A DNA stretch of 64,000 nt, from contig NZ_CP102286.1 of NCBI RefSeq assembly GCF_025151215.1, positions 682,001 to 746,000 on the forward strand, read 5' to 3'. Shown here piece by piece: positions 8,934-16,764 of the stretch. The stretch's first letter is position 1; the number at the start of each line of letters is the position of its first letter. The translations under genes and the position numbers were made by a program. A model generated the notes under the pieces. The model was not told where the DNA came from, did no database searches, and worked only from the letters and a program-made list of their open reading frames with translations. This stretch comes from Parabacteroides merdae ATCC 43184. GTDB lineage: Bacteria; Bacteroidota; Bacteroidia; Bacteroidales; Tannerellaceae.

Positions 8934-9764
8934 ATGTATATGAATACAAATGACAATACTATTTATCGGGAAGCGGTTGGTTACCTGTCGTCTCGTATTA
9001 CTGGTAATCCGGAAACCGCTATTATCTTAGGCAGCGGCTTGGGGTCCCTTGCCGACCAGATCGAAGAAGCTGTGGTTATTCCCTATAGTGAGATTCCGCA
9101 TTTTATGCATTCGACAGCCGCAGGACATAAAGGAAACTTCATCTGCGGCAGGTTAGGAGGGAAGCCGGTGCTTGCCATGCAGGGACGTTTCCATTATTAT
9201 GAGGGCTATACCATGCAGCAAGTGACCTTCCCCGTCCGGGTGATGAAGCTCTTGGGTATTAAGAATCTGTTGGTTTCCAATGCCGCAGGCGGTATCAATA
9301 CGAGTTTCAAAGTCGGTGACCTGATGATCATACGCGATCACATCAATATGATCCCTAATCCGCTGATCGGTCCGAATGACGAACAGTTCGGAACCCGTTT
9401 CCCGGATATGACGCGCGCGTATGACCGGGAGTTTATTGGGCTTGTCGAAGAAATTGCCGCGTCCCACGGTATCTCATTGAAGAAGGGCGTATATGTCGGA
9501 CTGACAGGTCCTTCTTTCGAAACTCCGGCTGAGTATGCTTTCTACGGCAGAGTCGGAGGCGACGCGATCGGAATGAGTACGGTTCCGGAGGTAATCGTGG
9601 CTCGTCATGCCGGTTTGCGTGTATTCGGTATGTCCGTGATTACAAATGAAGGCTATCATTTTGCCGATGATTTCGTCAATGACGGGGCCGATGTGATTGT
9701 CGCCGCCAATCAAGCGGCAGCGGTCATGACCATTCTCTTCCGGGAATTAGTTGCCAAGATATAA
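8934..9764 (+). CDS. Purine nucleoside phosphorylase, class I trimeric
   Basis: Phosphorolysis of inosine and guanosine to free base plus ribose-1-phosphate. At 276 residues it matches the trimeric PNP family. Phosphate-site motifs: [12 protein letters not shown] (about 31-42), [10 protein letters not shown] and GRFHYYEGY. Base-site motifs: [33 protein letters not shown] and ITNEGYH. The deaminase just upstream would feed inosine-type nucleosides to this enzyme. Two ATG codons (8934, 8940) are possible starts; the first is kept for lack of a deciding signal. Confidence 0.95.
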   Translation: MYMNTNDNTIYREAVGYLSSRITGNPETAIILGSGLGSLADQIEEAVVIPYSEIPHFMHSTAAGHKGNFICGRLGGKPVLAMQGRFHYYEGYTMQQVTFPVRVMKLLGIKNLLVSNAAGGINTSFKVGDLMIIRDHINMIPNPLIGPNDEQFGTRFPDMTRAYDREFIGLVEEIAASHGISLKKGVYVGLTGPSFETPAEYAFYGRVGGDAIGMSTVPEVIVARHAGLRVFGMSVITNEGYHFADDFVNDGADVIVAANQAAAVMTILFRELVAKI

Positions 9765-9776
9765 GAAGGGAAGAAG

Positions 9777-10245
9777 ATGAAAAAGTGTTGGATTATGGGG
9801 GTTGTGGGATTGGTGCTTTTTGCCGATTGCACCAATGTTGGTGCACAATACCAAGTTTGTTGAAATGCTTGATAAGAAGGACAGCATTGTCTGGCAAGAA
9901 AAATATCCGGTACAAGCCGGCATTGCTGACGGTCACATTTATATAGATAAGGAGCTGAATCCTGGAAGATTACCGTATCCATGCCTATACCAGATTCTCC
10001 TTTTTGGACGATACTATCCGTCCTTTTTATCCTAAGAAGATACGTATCGTAAAGACTATAGCAAATAAAGGATATGATTCCTCCGTACCTCGCGGATACG
10101 CGAGTTGCTAAACTGACCTTTTTTCCGGAAGGAGGTAATTTGATAGAGGGGATACCTGCAAAAGTGGCATTCAAGGCGTTGAACGAGAAAGGTATATATG
10201 GTATAAAAGTTTTTTCGCAAAACAACTGTCATACTATCATAGTTG
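9777..10245 (+). pseudogene. Frameshifted remnant of an exported MG2-domain-like protein
   Basis: Starting 12 bp after the phosphorylase, ATG at 9777 opens a signal-peptide-like stretch (MKKCWIMGVVGLVLFADC...) that stops at 9861-9863. Recognisable protein then continues in three other steps: about 9850-9963 (KFVEMLDKKDSIVWQEKY), 9965-10073 (YRIHAYTRFSFLDDTIRP) and 10074-10240 (FFPEGGNLIEGIPAKVAFK). The last piece is typical of large Bacteroidetes proteins with macroglobulin-like (MG2) domains. At least three frame changes and a missing C-terminus of hundreds of residues make this a dead gene. Family assignment is from memory of the FFPEGG motif. Confidence 0.75.
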
Positions 10246-10959
10246 AATTTATATGACTGTATAACAGTTTGTTATTCTATGATAGTTCCTGTTTTCAACT
10301 ATCATTCATCTATCATAACCATCATGGGGAAAAACAATAAATTATTATATATCAGCCTTCTATCAAATTCATGATGTGTCCCGAAGTTGACACAAAACAG
10401 CATAAAAAGGCTCGTTTTTTCATGAAGACAAGCTACTTTTTTGGTGAAAACAACTTGAAAAGTTTCTTCAGACCCGGGTGGAAGGGTATGGGAGATCCGG
10501 GTGTGGAGGAGGTGGAGACCCGGGTCTACGTGAAACCGAAACGGGGATGTAGAGCTGTTTATCTGCCTTGTTTGAGGAGATTTTATGCACTGTTTCTGAT
10601 TATAATCCAGTGGAGTTCCTGTTTTTTAACGCAAACAGTCCCTTACGATTTACGTTTCCCCTATATTTGCCATAATCATATATAAAAGACATTTTCAAGA
10701 TGAAAAAGAGTTGGATTATCAGAGTTTTTTGGGGCGCTCTCTTTTGGCGGAAGGAGCTTGGAATTCCGAGATATGGTAGTGACGATTGAAGGCGATAAAC
10801 TTGTGCCATACGCAGGCAATATAGGCATGGCACTTGTTAATCAGTTCGAGAAGGTGGCTATCAATTTTAATGACTGCTTTGTTGTGTTTGAGTAGTTTGT
10901 TTCCCTTTTCTTTCATGGTCAAGCATGGAAATCGGAAGTATTTATGTACTTTTGTAAAC
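10246..10959. other. Gene-poor decayed region with short repeats
   Basis: No gene is recognised here. Visible contents: inverted and direct copies of a TATCAT/ATGATA motif between 10233 and 10315; a 23-bp-period GA(C/T)CCGGGT repeat at 10471-10525; a TATATTTG -7 box near 10661 followed by ATG at 10700 that opens only 29 codons (MKKSWII..., a start resembling that of the pseudogene at 9777); and an unassigned open stretch in another frame to 10895. The region reads as remains of deleted genes. Confidence 0.5.
10947..10954 (+). promoter_or_regulatory. -7 box almost touching the start codon
   Basis: TACTTTTG fits TAnnTTTG and ends 5 bp before the ATG at 10960. With the usual distance from -7 box to transcription start, the message would have essentially no leader. 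The same arrangement occurs before the MFS gene on the minus strand (39951-39958). Confidence 0.5.
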
Positions 10960-11748
10960 ATGAAAACATTTGTAATAGCAGGATGCGGACGGCTTGCCGG
11001 AATCGTTTCGGAAGCTGTCGTCAAAGGGTTGTTGCCCGAATATGAGTTGGTGGGAGTCTATTCGCGTACGGTAGCCAAGGCGGAACGTATTGCCGGTCGG
11101 ATGGCAGAGGCAGGGAAAAGCTGTGCCGTCTGTACTACGGCGGATGAGTTGCTGGCCTTGAAACCCGATATACTGGTGGAGACGGCTTCTCCGGCCGCTC
11201 TTCGGGAGTTCGCCGTTCCGGCGTTGAAGAACGGGACTTCTATCGTGACCCTTTCGATCGGTGCGCTGGCCGATGATGCGTTTTACCGGGAAGTATGCGA
11301 AACGGCCAAGGAGAACGGGACACGTATCTATATCGCTTCGGGAGCTACCGGAGGGTTCGATGTCTTGCGCACAGCAGCCTTGATGGGGAAGGCGACTGCC
11401 CGTTTCTACAATGAAAAGGGACCTGATGCCTTAAAAGGAACACCGGTCTATGAGGAGGCTTTGCAGAAAGAACAGAAAGTCGTGTTTACCGGCAATGCGG
11501 TGGAAGCCATCCGCCTGTTCCCTACGAAAGTGAATGTCACGGTAGCCGCCTCACGTGCCTCTGTCGGTCCGGAAGCCATGCAGGTGACCATACAGTCGAC
11601 TCCCGGATTTAAGGGGGACACCCAGCGGGTGGAGATCAGGAACGACCAGGTACATGCCGTCGTGGATGTGTACAGTGAGACGGCCGAGATAGCAGGATGG
11701 TCGGTTGTGAACACCCTGCTTAATATCGTTTCACCCGTTGTATTCTGA
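10960..11748 (+). CDS. Aspartate dehydrogenase-like (NadX family) oxidoreductase
   Basis: A 262-residue NAD(P)-dependent enzyme. The N-terminal Rossmann motif is VIAGCGRLAGIVSEAVV (residues 4-20), followed by a C-terminal domain with the aspartate-dehydrogenase pattern around LSIGALADD, IASGATGGFDVLR and FPTKVNVTVAAS. Known members oxidise L-aspartate to iminoaspartate, feeding NAD synthesis, or act on related amino acids. The start at 10960 is chosen over an upstream in-frame ATG at 10834 because the Rossmann fold begins directly there and a -7 box precedes it. The 3' end overlaps the convergent gene by 18 bp (11731-11748). Confidence 0.8.
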   Translation: MKTFVIAGCGRLAGIVSEAVVKGLLPEYELVGVYSRTVAKAERIAGRMAEAGKSCAVCTTADELLALKPDILVETASPAALREFAVPALKNGTSIVTLSIGALADDAFYREVCETAKENGTRIYIASGATGGFDVLRTAALMGKATARFYNEKGPDALKGTPVYEEALQKEQKVVFTGNAVEAIRLFPTKVNVTVAASRASVGPEAMQVTIQSTPGFKGDTQRVEIRNDQVHAVVDVYSETAEIAGWSVVNTLLNIVSPVVF

Positions 11749-12615
11749 AAGATTGGCCAGTACCTTTTCGCTCAGACGGTCGAACGCTTGGCGGGTGCGG
11801 CCTGTCGAGGCCTGTACGCATCGTACATGCGGATGCTCCAAAAGGTGAGCACCTCCCAAGGCGCCGACGGTATCGCAAAAACAAAGGTTATTGCCCGATA
11901 ACCATTTGACGAACGGTTCCTCGTCCCAGGCGGGAGACAGTCCTGTGTTGAACAGTATCTTCTTATCACCCAACTTCCGGAATTCGGCCTCGTGCAGCAG
12001 GACGGTGTTTTTGTTCAGGCAACAGAAGACGGCTTCGCTTTGCTCAAGCAGTTGGTCTAAGGGAAGGAAACGGTACCCTTTCTCACGAGCCCATTCCTTT
12101 TCGCTACGGGCAAAATAAGCTATTTCCGCACCGAAGAACCGGAGTGCATCGGCAATCATGCCGCCTGACTTGCCCAAACCGATGATACCGGCTTTCAGCC
12201 CGGTAATCTCACGAACCTCGCCTTCCCAGGCCGGCTGGCCGAACCCGTGGAAGGAGCGTACCAGTTCGCTGATGACATATTCGACTACTCCTTCGTCTCC
12301 ATAATCCCGGATACCTGTGACCTTGATACCGTGCTCGTTGGCATAAATGATATCGACGTTGGCGCTTTCCGGTGAGTAAAGCGAACAGCACATGCCGATG
12401 TATTTGATATTGGGACATCTTTCCATTACCTCGCGGCGGATACTCGAAGTATAACTCAGCAGCACCGCGTCGGCATCGCCGATGCGACGGACGATCTCCT
12501 CGTCATCCGCCGGAATATCGGGGTACATCACTACTTCATTTGCAAACGTGTGCAATGCTTCTTCTGCAGACGGGATCAAACTGACCGGCTCTATCGCTAC
12601 TATTTTACTAAACAT
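11731..12615 (-). CDS. D-2-hydroxyacid dehydrogenase family protein (PGDH-like)
   Basis: A 294-residue NAD-dependent dehydrogenase. The nucleotide-binding motif AGIIGLGKSGGMIADALRFFG lies in the middle of the chain with the family's split catalytic domain around it; the region NTGLSPAWDEEPFVKWL and a late His-rich LLEHPHVRC complete the fold. It is shorter than typical D-3-phosphoglycerate or lactate dehydrogenases (310-330 residues). The usual Arg in the position-240 motif is not obvious, since the conserved RG is replaced by TG in FNTGLSPAWD. Substrate is therefore uncertain. Its 3' end overlaps the aspartate-dehydrogenase-like gene. Confidence 0.75.
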   Translation of the reverse strand: MFSKIVAIEPVSLIPSAEEALHTFANEVVMYPDIPADDEEIVRRIGDADAVLLSYTSSIRREVMERCPNIKYIGMCCSLYSPESANVDIIYANEHGIKVTGIRDYGDEGVVEYVISELVRSFHGFGQPAWEGEVREITGLKAGIIGLGKSGGMIADALRFFGAEIAYFARSEKEWAREKGYRFLPLDQLLEQSEAVFCCLNKNTVLLHEAEFRKLGDKKILFNTGLSPAWDEEPFVKWLSGNNLCFCDTVGALGGAHLLEHPHVRCVQASTGRTRQAFDRLSEKVLANLSEYNG

Positions 12616-12647
12616 GGCAAATTATTCTTTTTGAAAATATGAAGAAA

Positions 12648-12655
12648 CAAAGATA
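12648..12655 (-). promoter_or_regulatory. -7 box for the 2-hydroxyacid dehydrogenase gene
   Basis: On the minus strand this reads TATCTTTG, a TAnnTTTG match 32 bp upstream of the start at 12615. It lies back to back with the plus-strand box at 12675-12682, making a compact divergent promoter region. Confidence 0.6.
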
Positions 12656-12674
12656 CGTTTTTTTGTAAAGTTTC

Positions 12675-12682
12675 TATCTTTG
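12675..12682 (+). promoter_or_regulatory. -7 box for the SGNH hydrolase gene
   Basis: TATCTTTG on the plus strand, 43 bp before the ATG at 12726. Divergent with the minus-strand box at 12648-12655. Confidence 0.6.
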
Positions 12683-12725
12683 TATTCAATTCAATCAATG
12701 TAATAAAATAAACTTATTTCTATCC

Positions 12726-13496
12726 ATGAAGAATTCCAGAAGAGACTTCCTTAAAAAGGGAGCGTTGGCAGGGTTCAGTGCCCTGATGATCCCGGAGATC
12801 GCAAAAGCCGCTGTTAAAGAAAATACATCCGTACATGCTCCGAAGATTAATCTGAAAAAGGATTGTGTGATCCTGTTCCAGGGAGATTCCATCACGGACT
12901 GCGGTCGCGACAGGAATAGTAACCGTTGCAATACGATGGAACAATTCGGTAGTGGCTATGTGCTCTTTACCGCTACGCAGTTGTTGGAGGGGAAAGCGGC
13001 TTTGCAGCCGAAGATTTACAATCGCGGCATCAGCGGCAATAAAGTCTATCAACTTCGTGAACGCTGGGAGATCGACTGTCTTGCTTTCCAGCCGGATGTC
13101 CTGAGCATCCTGATCGGTGTGAATGATTATTGGCATACGTTGACGCATGGTTATAAAGGAACGGTCGAGACATACGAAAACGATCTGCGTGCTTTGTTGA
13201 AATATACGAAAGAGAAACTCCCGAATACGCAAATAGTCCTTTGCGAACCCTTCACTTTGCGTGACGGGGCGGCTATAGAAGATTCCAAATGGTATCCGAT
13301 GTTCGATGAATTCCGCAAGTCTGCCCGTAAACTGTCGGAAGAATTCAATACCATATTCGTTCCCTTCCAATCGGGTTTCGATGCAGCGGTGAAGCTGGCT
13401 CCGGCACGTTATTGGTCGAATGACGGTGTGCATCCCGATTTACCCGGTCGCCAGCTGATGGCAAACATGTGGATGGAAGCGACTGGATTAAAGTAA
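12726..13496 (+). CDS. Exported SGNH/GDSL-type hydrolase
   Basis: A 256-residue esterase-like protein. The N-terminus carries a twin-arginine-like export signal, SRRDFLKKGALAGFSALM. All SGNH blocks are visible: block I FQGDSITDCGRD (Ser nucleophile near 58), block II Gly-Asn in ISGNKVYQL, block III Asn in LIGVNDYW, and the Asp-x-x-His of block V in DGVHPDLPGRQ. Such enzymes remove acyl, often acetyl, groups from sugars or lipids. It stands alone between a divergent dehydrogenase and the tRNA cluster, so context says little about the substrate. Confidence 0.88.
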   Translation: MKNSRRDFLKKGALAGFSALMIPEIAKAAVKENTSVHAPKINLKKDCVILFQGDSITDCGRDRNSNRCNTMEQFGSGYVLFTATQLLEGKAALQPKIYNRGISGNKVYQLRERWEIDCLAFQPDVLSILIGVNDYWHTLTHGYKGTVETYENDLRALLKYTKEKLPNTQIVLCEPFTLRDGAAIEDSKWYPMFDEFRKSARKLSEEFNTIFVPFQSGFDAAVKLAPARYWSNDGVHPDLPGRQLMANMWMEATGLK

Positions 13497-13552
13497 GATA
13501 TAATTTTGAGCGGGTGCAGGCTGTAAAAATAGTACAAAAAAGTGCAGTCAGG

Positions 13553-13584
13553 TTTTGGAAAATAAAAAAATACCTCTATCTTTG
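13553..13584 (+). promoter_or_regulatory. Promoter of the tRNA cluster
   Basis: A -33 element TTTTG (13553-13557) and a -7 box TATCTTTG (13577-13584) are separated by 19 bp, close to the Bacteroidetes consensus, and end 11 bp before the first tRNA base. The three tRNAs and the terminator at 13908-13950 make one transcription unit. Confidence 0.7.
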
Positions 13585-13595
13585 CACCCGTTATC

Positions 13596-13671
13596 GCGGA
13601 AGTAGCTCAGTTGGTAGAGCATAACCTTGCCAAGGTTAGGGTCGCGGGTTCGAGTCCCGTCTTCCGCTCCA
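13596..13671 (+). tRNA. tRNA-Gly (anticodon GCC)
   Basis: Acceptor arms GCGGAAG (13596-13602) and CTTCCGC (13661-13667) pair perfectly. The anticodon loop TTGCCAA gives GCC, reading GGC/GGU. The T arm GCGGGTTCGAGTCCCGT is standard. Unlike the two leucine tRNAs that follow, the CCA end (13669-13671) is encoded in the DNA. Confidence 0.97.
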
Positions 13672-13721
13672 ATCGGTAACAGACGCGGTATGAGGCCGCT
13701 TTTTTAATGTACTGAAGAAAG

Positions 13722-13803
13722 GCCCAGGTGGCGGAATTGGTAGACGCGCACGTTTCAGGTGCGTGTGTCGAGAGGCATGCAGGTTCGAGTCCTGTTCTGG
13801 GCA
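13722..13803 (+). tRNA. tRNA-Leu (anticodon CAG)
   Basis: A class II tRNA with a long variable arm. GCCCAGG pairs with TCTGGGC with one G-U at the base of the stem; the D arm is GGCGGAATTGGTAGACGCG. The anticodon loop TTCAGGT gives CAG, reading CUG, with conserved U33. CC follows the discriminator A but the final A is not encoded. Confidence 0.95.
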
Positions 13804-13812
13804 CCTTTTCTC

Positions 13813-13896
13813 GCGCAGGTGGTGGAATTGGTAGACACGCTACTTTGAGGGGGTAGTGCCGGTTACGGCGTGTGAGTTCAAGTCTCATCCTGCGTA
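13813..13896 (+). tRNA. tRNA-Leu (anticodon GAG)
   Basis: A class II tRNA only 9 bp after the previous one. The acceptor GCGCAGG pairs with CCTGCGT (terminal G-U). The anticodon loop TTGAGGG gives GAG, reading CUC/CUU. The CCA end is not encoded. Confidence 0.95.
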
Positions 13897-13907
13897 CATA
13901 CAGATAG

Positions 13908-13950
13908 TCCATATAGTTAGCTTCAAAAGCTGGTTATATGGATTTTTTTT
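13908..13950 (+). terminator. Terminator of the tRNA cluster
   Basis: Inverted repeat TCCATATAgttAGC / GCTggtTATATGGA (13908-13942) followed by eight T. It lies 11 bp after the last tRNA. Confidence 0.85.
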
Positions 13951-14014
13951 ATTCAAGCAGCCGATTGGGCTTCACTATTCCGTGATCGGTGAAGGTGGTT
14001 CACAGATTATGATG

Positions 14015-14050
14015 AAAAAACCTCATCCACATTCACATGTAGATGAGGTT
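14015..14050 (-). terminator. Terminator of the amino-acid permease gene
   Basis: AACCTCATC (14019-14027) and GATGAGGTT (14042-14050) form a perfect 9-bp stem, and the A-tract at 14015-14020 becomes the U-tract of a minus-strand transcript. It lies about 170 bp beyond the permease stop at 14219; nothing else is recognised between 14051 and 14218. Confidence 0.7.
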
Positions 14051-14218
14051 ATACCAAATCAGTTCATATGAAAACAAACTGAAGTAGACTAATACCTTAA
14101 ACTTAGGAATAGTTTGTTTGATTAATGTAAGTTCTACACTGTAGAACCATTTCTGCAAATTTAATTATCTTTTTGTTATTATACAAACAACGTCTGTTCG
14201 GGTTCGTATAAAAAATGA

Positions 14219-15874
14219 TTAAAAAACCTTTGTTGTTTGTTTCCATATCCGGACCATGTAAAAGCCCAGATGCGTAAAAGCGAAAACAAAAGAGATGATC
14301 AGCAGGACTTTACTTTCTTCCCAACCAACGGTTTGCTGATGCCAGAGTCCCGTGATCACACAAAGGATGGCAAGGACGATCCCGATCATATTCAGAGCCA
14401 GCTGACCGTGGCGGTTCGCCTGATTGTATTCCAGTTTGCTATGCTTGATGCCGTAGCACGCATAAATATCCAGCCCGATCAGCATCCATAGCACCAGCCG
14501 TATCCAAGTGTCGGCCGGTAGGAAAAGCATCATGCACAGGCAAGTGATGATCCCGGCAACCGGAACGAACGGAACCAACGGAGTCTTGAAGGCGCGATGC
14601 ACATCGGGCATTGTCTTTCTGACCACAAGCACACCGGCACAAACCAGGGTGAAGGCGAAAAGGGTTCCGATACTGGTCATTTCACCGGCCAGGCGTGCCG
14701 GAACGAAAGCTGCCAGCAGACCGACGAGCACCATGAACAGCAGATTGCTGCGGGCGGGTGTTCTGAACTTTTCATTGATATGTGAAAAGAACGGAGGTAA
14801 TAGACCGTCGTGGCTCATGCTGAGGAAAACGCGGCTCTGCCCTAACAGCGTCACCATGATGACCGAGCAATATCCGAATAGGATGGCAAGGACGATTGCC
14901 TTGTTCATCCAAGGGTAATCCGGATGAAGCACGCCCGAAGCATCTACTTCTCCCATATGTTCGATCGCAATTGCCACGGGAGCGATTCCCTGTTGGCCGC
15001 CAAATTCGGAATAATGGGCTACGCCCGTCATGACGTGGGCGAACAGCATGTATAATATGGTACAAACGAGCAATGAGACGAGGATTCCGATCGGCATATC
15101 TCTTTTGGGGTTCTTGGCTTCCTGGGCAGCCGTACTGACAGCATCGAAACCTAAGAAAGCGAAGAATACGATGGCCGCTCCGCGTAGGACACCCGATAAC
15201 CCGTATTCGCCCAGTGTACCGGTGTTTGCCGGAATATAAGGTACGTAATTGTCCGTATTGATATATTTCCATCCTAAAAAGACGAATATCAGGACGACCG
15301 ACACTTTCAGGAAGACGATGATTCCGTTAAAGATAGAACTTCCTTCCGTCCCGCGGATCAGGAAGAGGCTCATCAGGACAACGATCAGGAATGCCGGGAT
15401 ATTGACAATCCCTCCATCCCAGGGACAGGCGGTGAATGCTGTCGGAAGGTTGATCCCGAGCCCTTCCAAAAAGACGACGAGATAACGGCTCCAGCTGATG
15501 CTGACCGTCGTTGCGGCAACTGTATATTCCAGAACCAGATCCCAACCGATAATCCAAGCGATCAGTTCGCCCATCGTCGCGTATGAGTATGTATAGGCAC
15601 TTCCGGCAACCGGGATCATCGAAGCAAACTCTGCATAACAAAGTCCGGCAAAGCAACATCCGATTGCTGCAATGGCAAATGAAAGTGTAATGGCCGGTCC
15701 TGTATATCCGGCGGCGACTGTTCCGGTTATGGAGAAAAGGCCGGCTCCGATAATGACTCCTACGCCGAGTGCGACCAGGCTCCAGGGGCCTAATACCCGT
15801 TTTAATGATTTACTTCCTGTTTGATTGGCTTCGGCCTGCAGGGCCTCCAAAGGCTTTTTAATGAATAATCCCAT
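14219..15874 (-). CDS. APC-superfamily amino acid permease (cationic amino acid transporter type)
   Basis: A 551-residue inner-membrane protein with about 13-14 hydrophobic segments. Helix 1 carries the APC consensus GVGVIIGAGLFSITG (about 36-50), and YAEFASMIPVAGSAYTYSY and GFDAVSTAAQEAKNPKRD follow in the usual order. The last two helices after LEYNQANRHGQL give the extended C-terminus of the CAT-like subgroup. It should import or exchange amino acids with proton coupling; the amino acid cannot be named. It has its own -7 box (15907-15914) and terminator (14015-14050), so it is probably monocistronic. Confidence 0.92.
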   Translation of the reverse strand: MGLFIKKPLEALQAEANQTGSKSLKRVLGPWSLVALGVGVIIGAGLFSITGTVAAGYTGPAITLSFAIAAIGCCFAGLCYAEFASMIPVAGSAYTYSYATMGELIAWIIGWDLVLEYTVAATTVSISWSRYLVVFLEGLGINLPTAFTACPWDGGIVNIPAFLIVVLMSLFLIRGTEGSSIFNGIIVFLKVSVVLIFVFLGWKYINTDNYVPYIPANTGTLGEYGLSGVLRGAAIVFFAFLGFDAVSTAAQEAKNPKRDMPIGILVSLLVCTILYMLFAHVMTGVAHYSEFGGQQGIAPVAIAIEHMGEVDASGVLHPDYPWMNKAIVLAILFGYCSVIMVTLLGQSRVFLSMSHDGLLPPFFSHINEKFRTPARSNLLFMVLVGLLAAFVPARLAGEMTSIGTLFAFTLVCAGVLVVRKTMPDVHRAFKTPLVPFVPVAGIITCLCMMLFLPADTWIRLVLWMLIGLDIYACYGIKHSKLEYNQANRHGQLALNMIGIVLAILCVITGLWHQQTVGWEESKVLLIISFVFAFTHLGFYMVRIWKQTTKVF

Positions 15875-15906
15875 CGTTTATTTGTGCATAGTTATAAATT
15901 TGGGCA

Positions 15907-15914
15907 CAAAGGTA
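15907..15914 (-). promoter_or_regulatory. -7 box for the amino-acid permease gene
   Basis: Minus-strand TACCTTTG, 32 bp upstream of the start at 15874. Confidence 0.6.
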
Positions 15915-15940
15915 GGGATTGCCAGGATGATATACAAATG

Positions 15941-16675
15941 CTAATTGTGAATGGGCAACCGCCTCCATACGAAGCTGGGAATCAACTTCCAGAAAAATAC
16001 TAAAACGGCATATTTCCAGTCGATTACGGTGCGTCGTTTCTTCCGTTCGATCGCCTTTACTATTTTTCGGGCAACATATTGCGGGGACATCAGCATCGGG
16101 TATTTATCGTTTTTCAACAGATCGGTCTTTACAAATCCGGGGCGGATATCCGTGAATACGATCGGGAGTTTTTCCATCTGTGCCAGTTGGTCAAGTGCTT
16201 CGATATAAGTATTCTGGTAGCGCTTGGTTGCGGAATAGGAGGGAGCGGCTCCCAATCCCTTTGTCCCGGCGATGGAACTGATCACGGCTAATTGGCCGCT
16301 ACCATGTTTTTTGAAGTAATCGTATGCGGAAATGACCATTTGGGTGAAACCGACTGTATTTGTTTGGACGGTAGACAATTCAATATCGGAATTTAGGTTC
16401 CGGTTCTGGCTGCCGATTCCGGAACTAAGCAAGAATACATCCATTCCGCCGACTCTATCGATTAATTCCGCTAACTTTTCCGGGGCGTCCGGGCAAGTTA
16501 CGTCTATTTGTGCCGTTTCGATCTGGTCAGGTGCTTCTGACCGGATTTTTGCGAGCAATTCCGTCCGCCGTCCGGCAATCCCGATCCTCCATCCCTGCTT
16601 GCGGTACAGTTGAGTGATCTCGTATCCGATGCCTGAAGTTGCTCCAATGATGATGATTTTTCTTGCTGATGCCAT
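15941..16675 (-). CDS. Short-chain dehydrogenase/reductase
   Basis: A 244-residue classical SDR. The cofactor motif is IIIGATSGIGYEITQLY (about 8-24) with IAGRRTELL after beta-2, which favours NADP. The catalytic Ser is in VISSIAGTKG and the YxxxK motif in SYSATKRYQN. The C-terminal tail contains a basic then aromatic, hydrophobic stretch (RKKRRTVIDWKYAVLVFFWKL), suggesting membrane association. Substrate unknown. It is transcribed with its own -7 box at 16698-16705. Confidence 0.9.
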   Translation of the reverse strand: MASARKIIIIGATSGIGYEITQLYRKQGWRIGIAGRRTELLAKIRSEAPDQIETAQIDVTCPDAPEKLAELIDRVGGMDVFLLSSGIGSQNRNLNSDIELSTVQTNTVGFTQMVISAYDYFKKHGSGQLAVISSIAGTKGLGAAPSYSATKRYQNTYIEALDQLAQMEKLPIVFTDIRPGFVKTDLLKNDKYPMLMSPQYVARKIVKAIERKKRRTVIDWKYAVLVFFWKLIPSFVWRRLPIHN

Positions 16676-16697
16676 GCTAAATGGTGATTTATATATG

Positions 16698-16705
16698 CAA
16701 ATATA
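16698..16705 (-). promoter_or_regulatory. -7 box for the SDR gene
   Basis: Minus-strand TATATTTG, 22 bp upstream of the start at 16675. Confidence 0.6.
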
Positions 16706-16764
16706 CGATTTCTTTCGTACGAAAATCCTATCTTCGTGGCGTTGTTAACAAACCAATGTAGGAA

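Noticed and set aside
10376..10392. GTGTC...GACAC palindrome resembling the activator sites
   Set aside because: Site length is 16 rather than 17 bp, there is no partner at 21 bp and no sigma-54 promoter downstream.
10371..10685. 104-codon plus-strand frame
   Set aside because: Crosses the 23-bp repeat, no start context, no recognisable protein features.
10701..10895. About 64-codon open stretch in another frame after MKKSWII
   Set aside because: Looks somewhat protein-like but has no start codon in context and I could not link it to any family, so it is only mentioned as debris.
13722..13803. Reading the second tRNA as anticodon TTC (Glu)
   Set aside because: That needs an alternative anticodon stem; the better 5-bp stem places CAG in the loop, and the long variable arm fits leucine.
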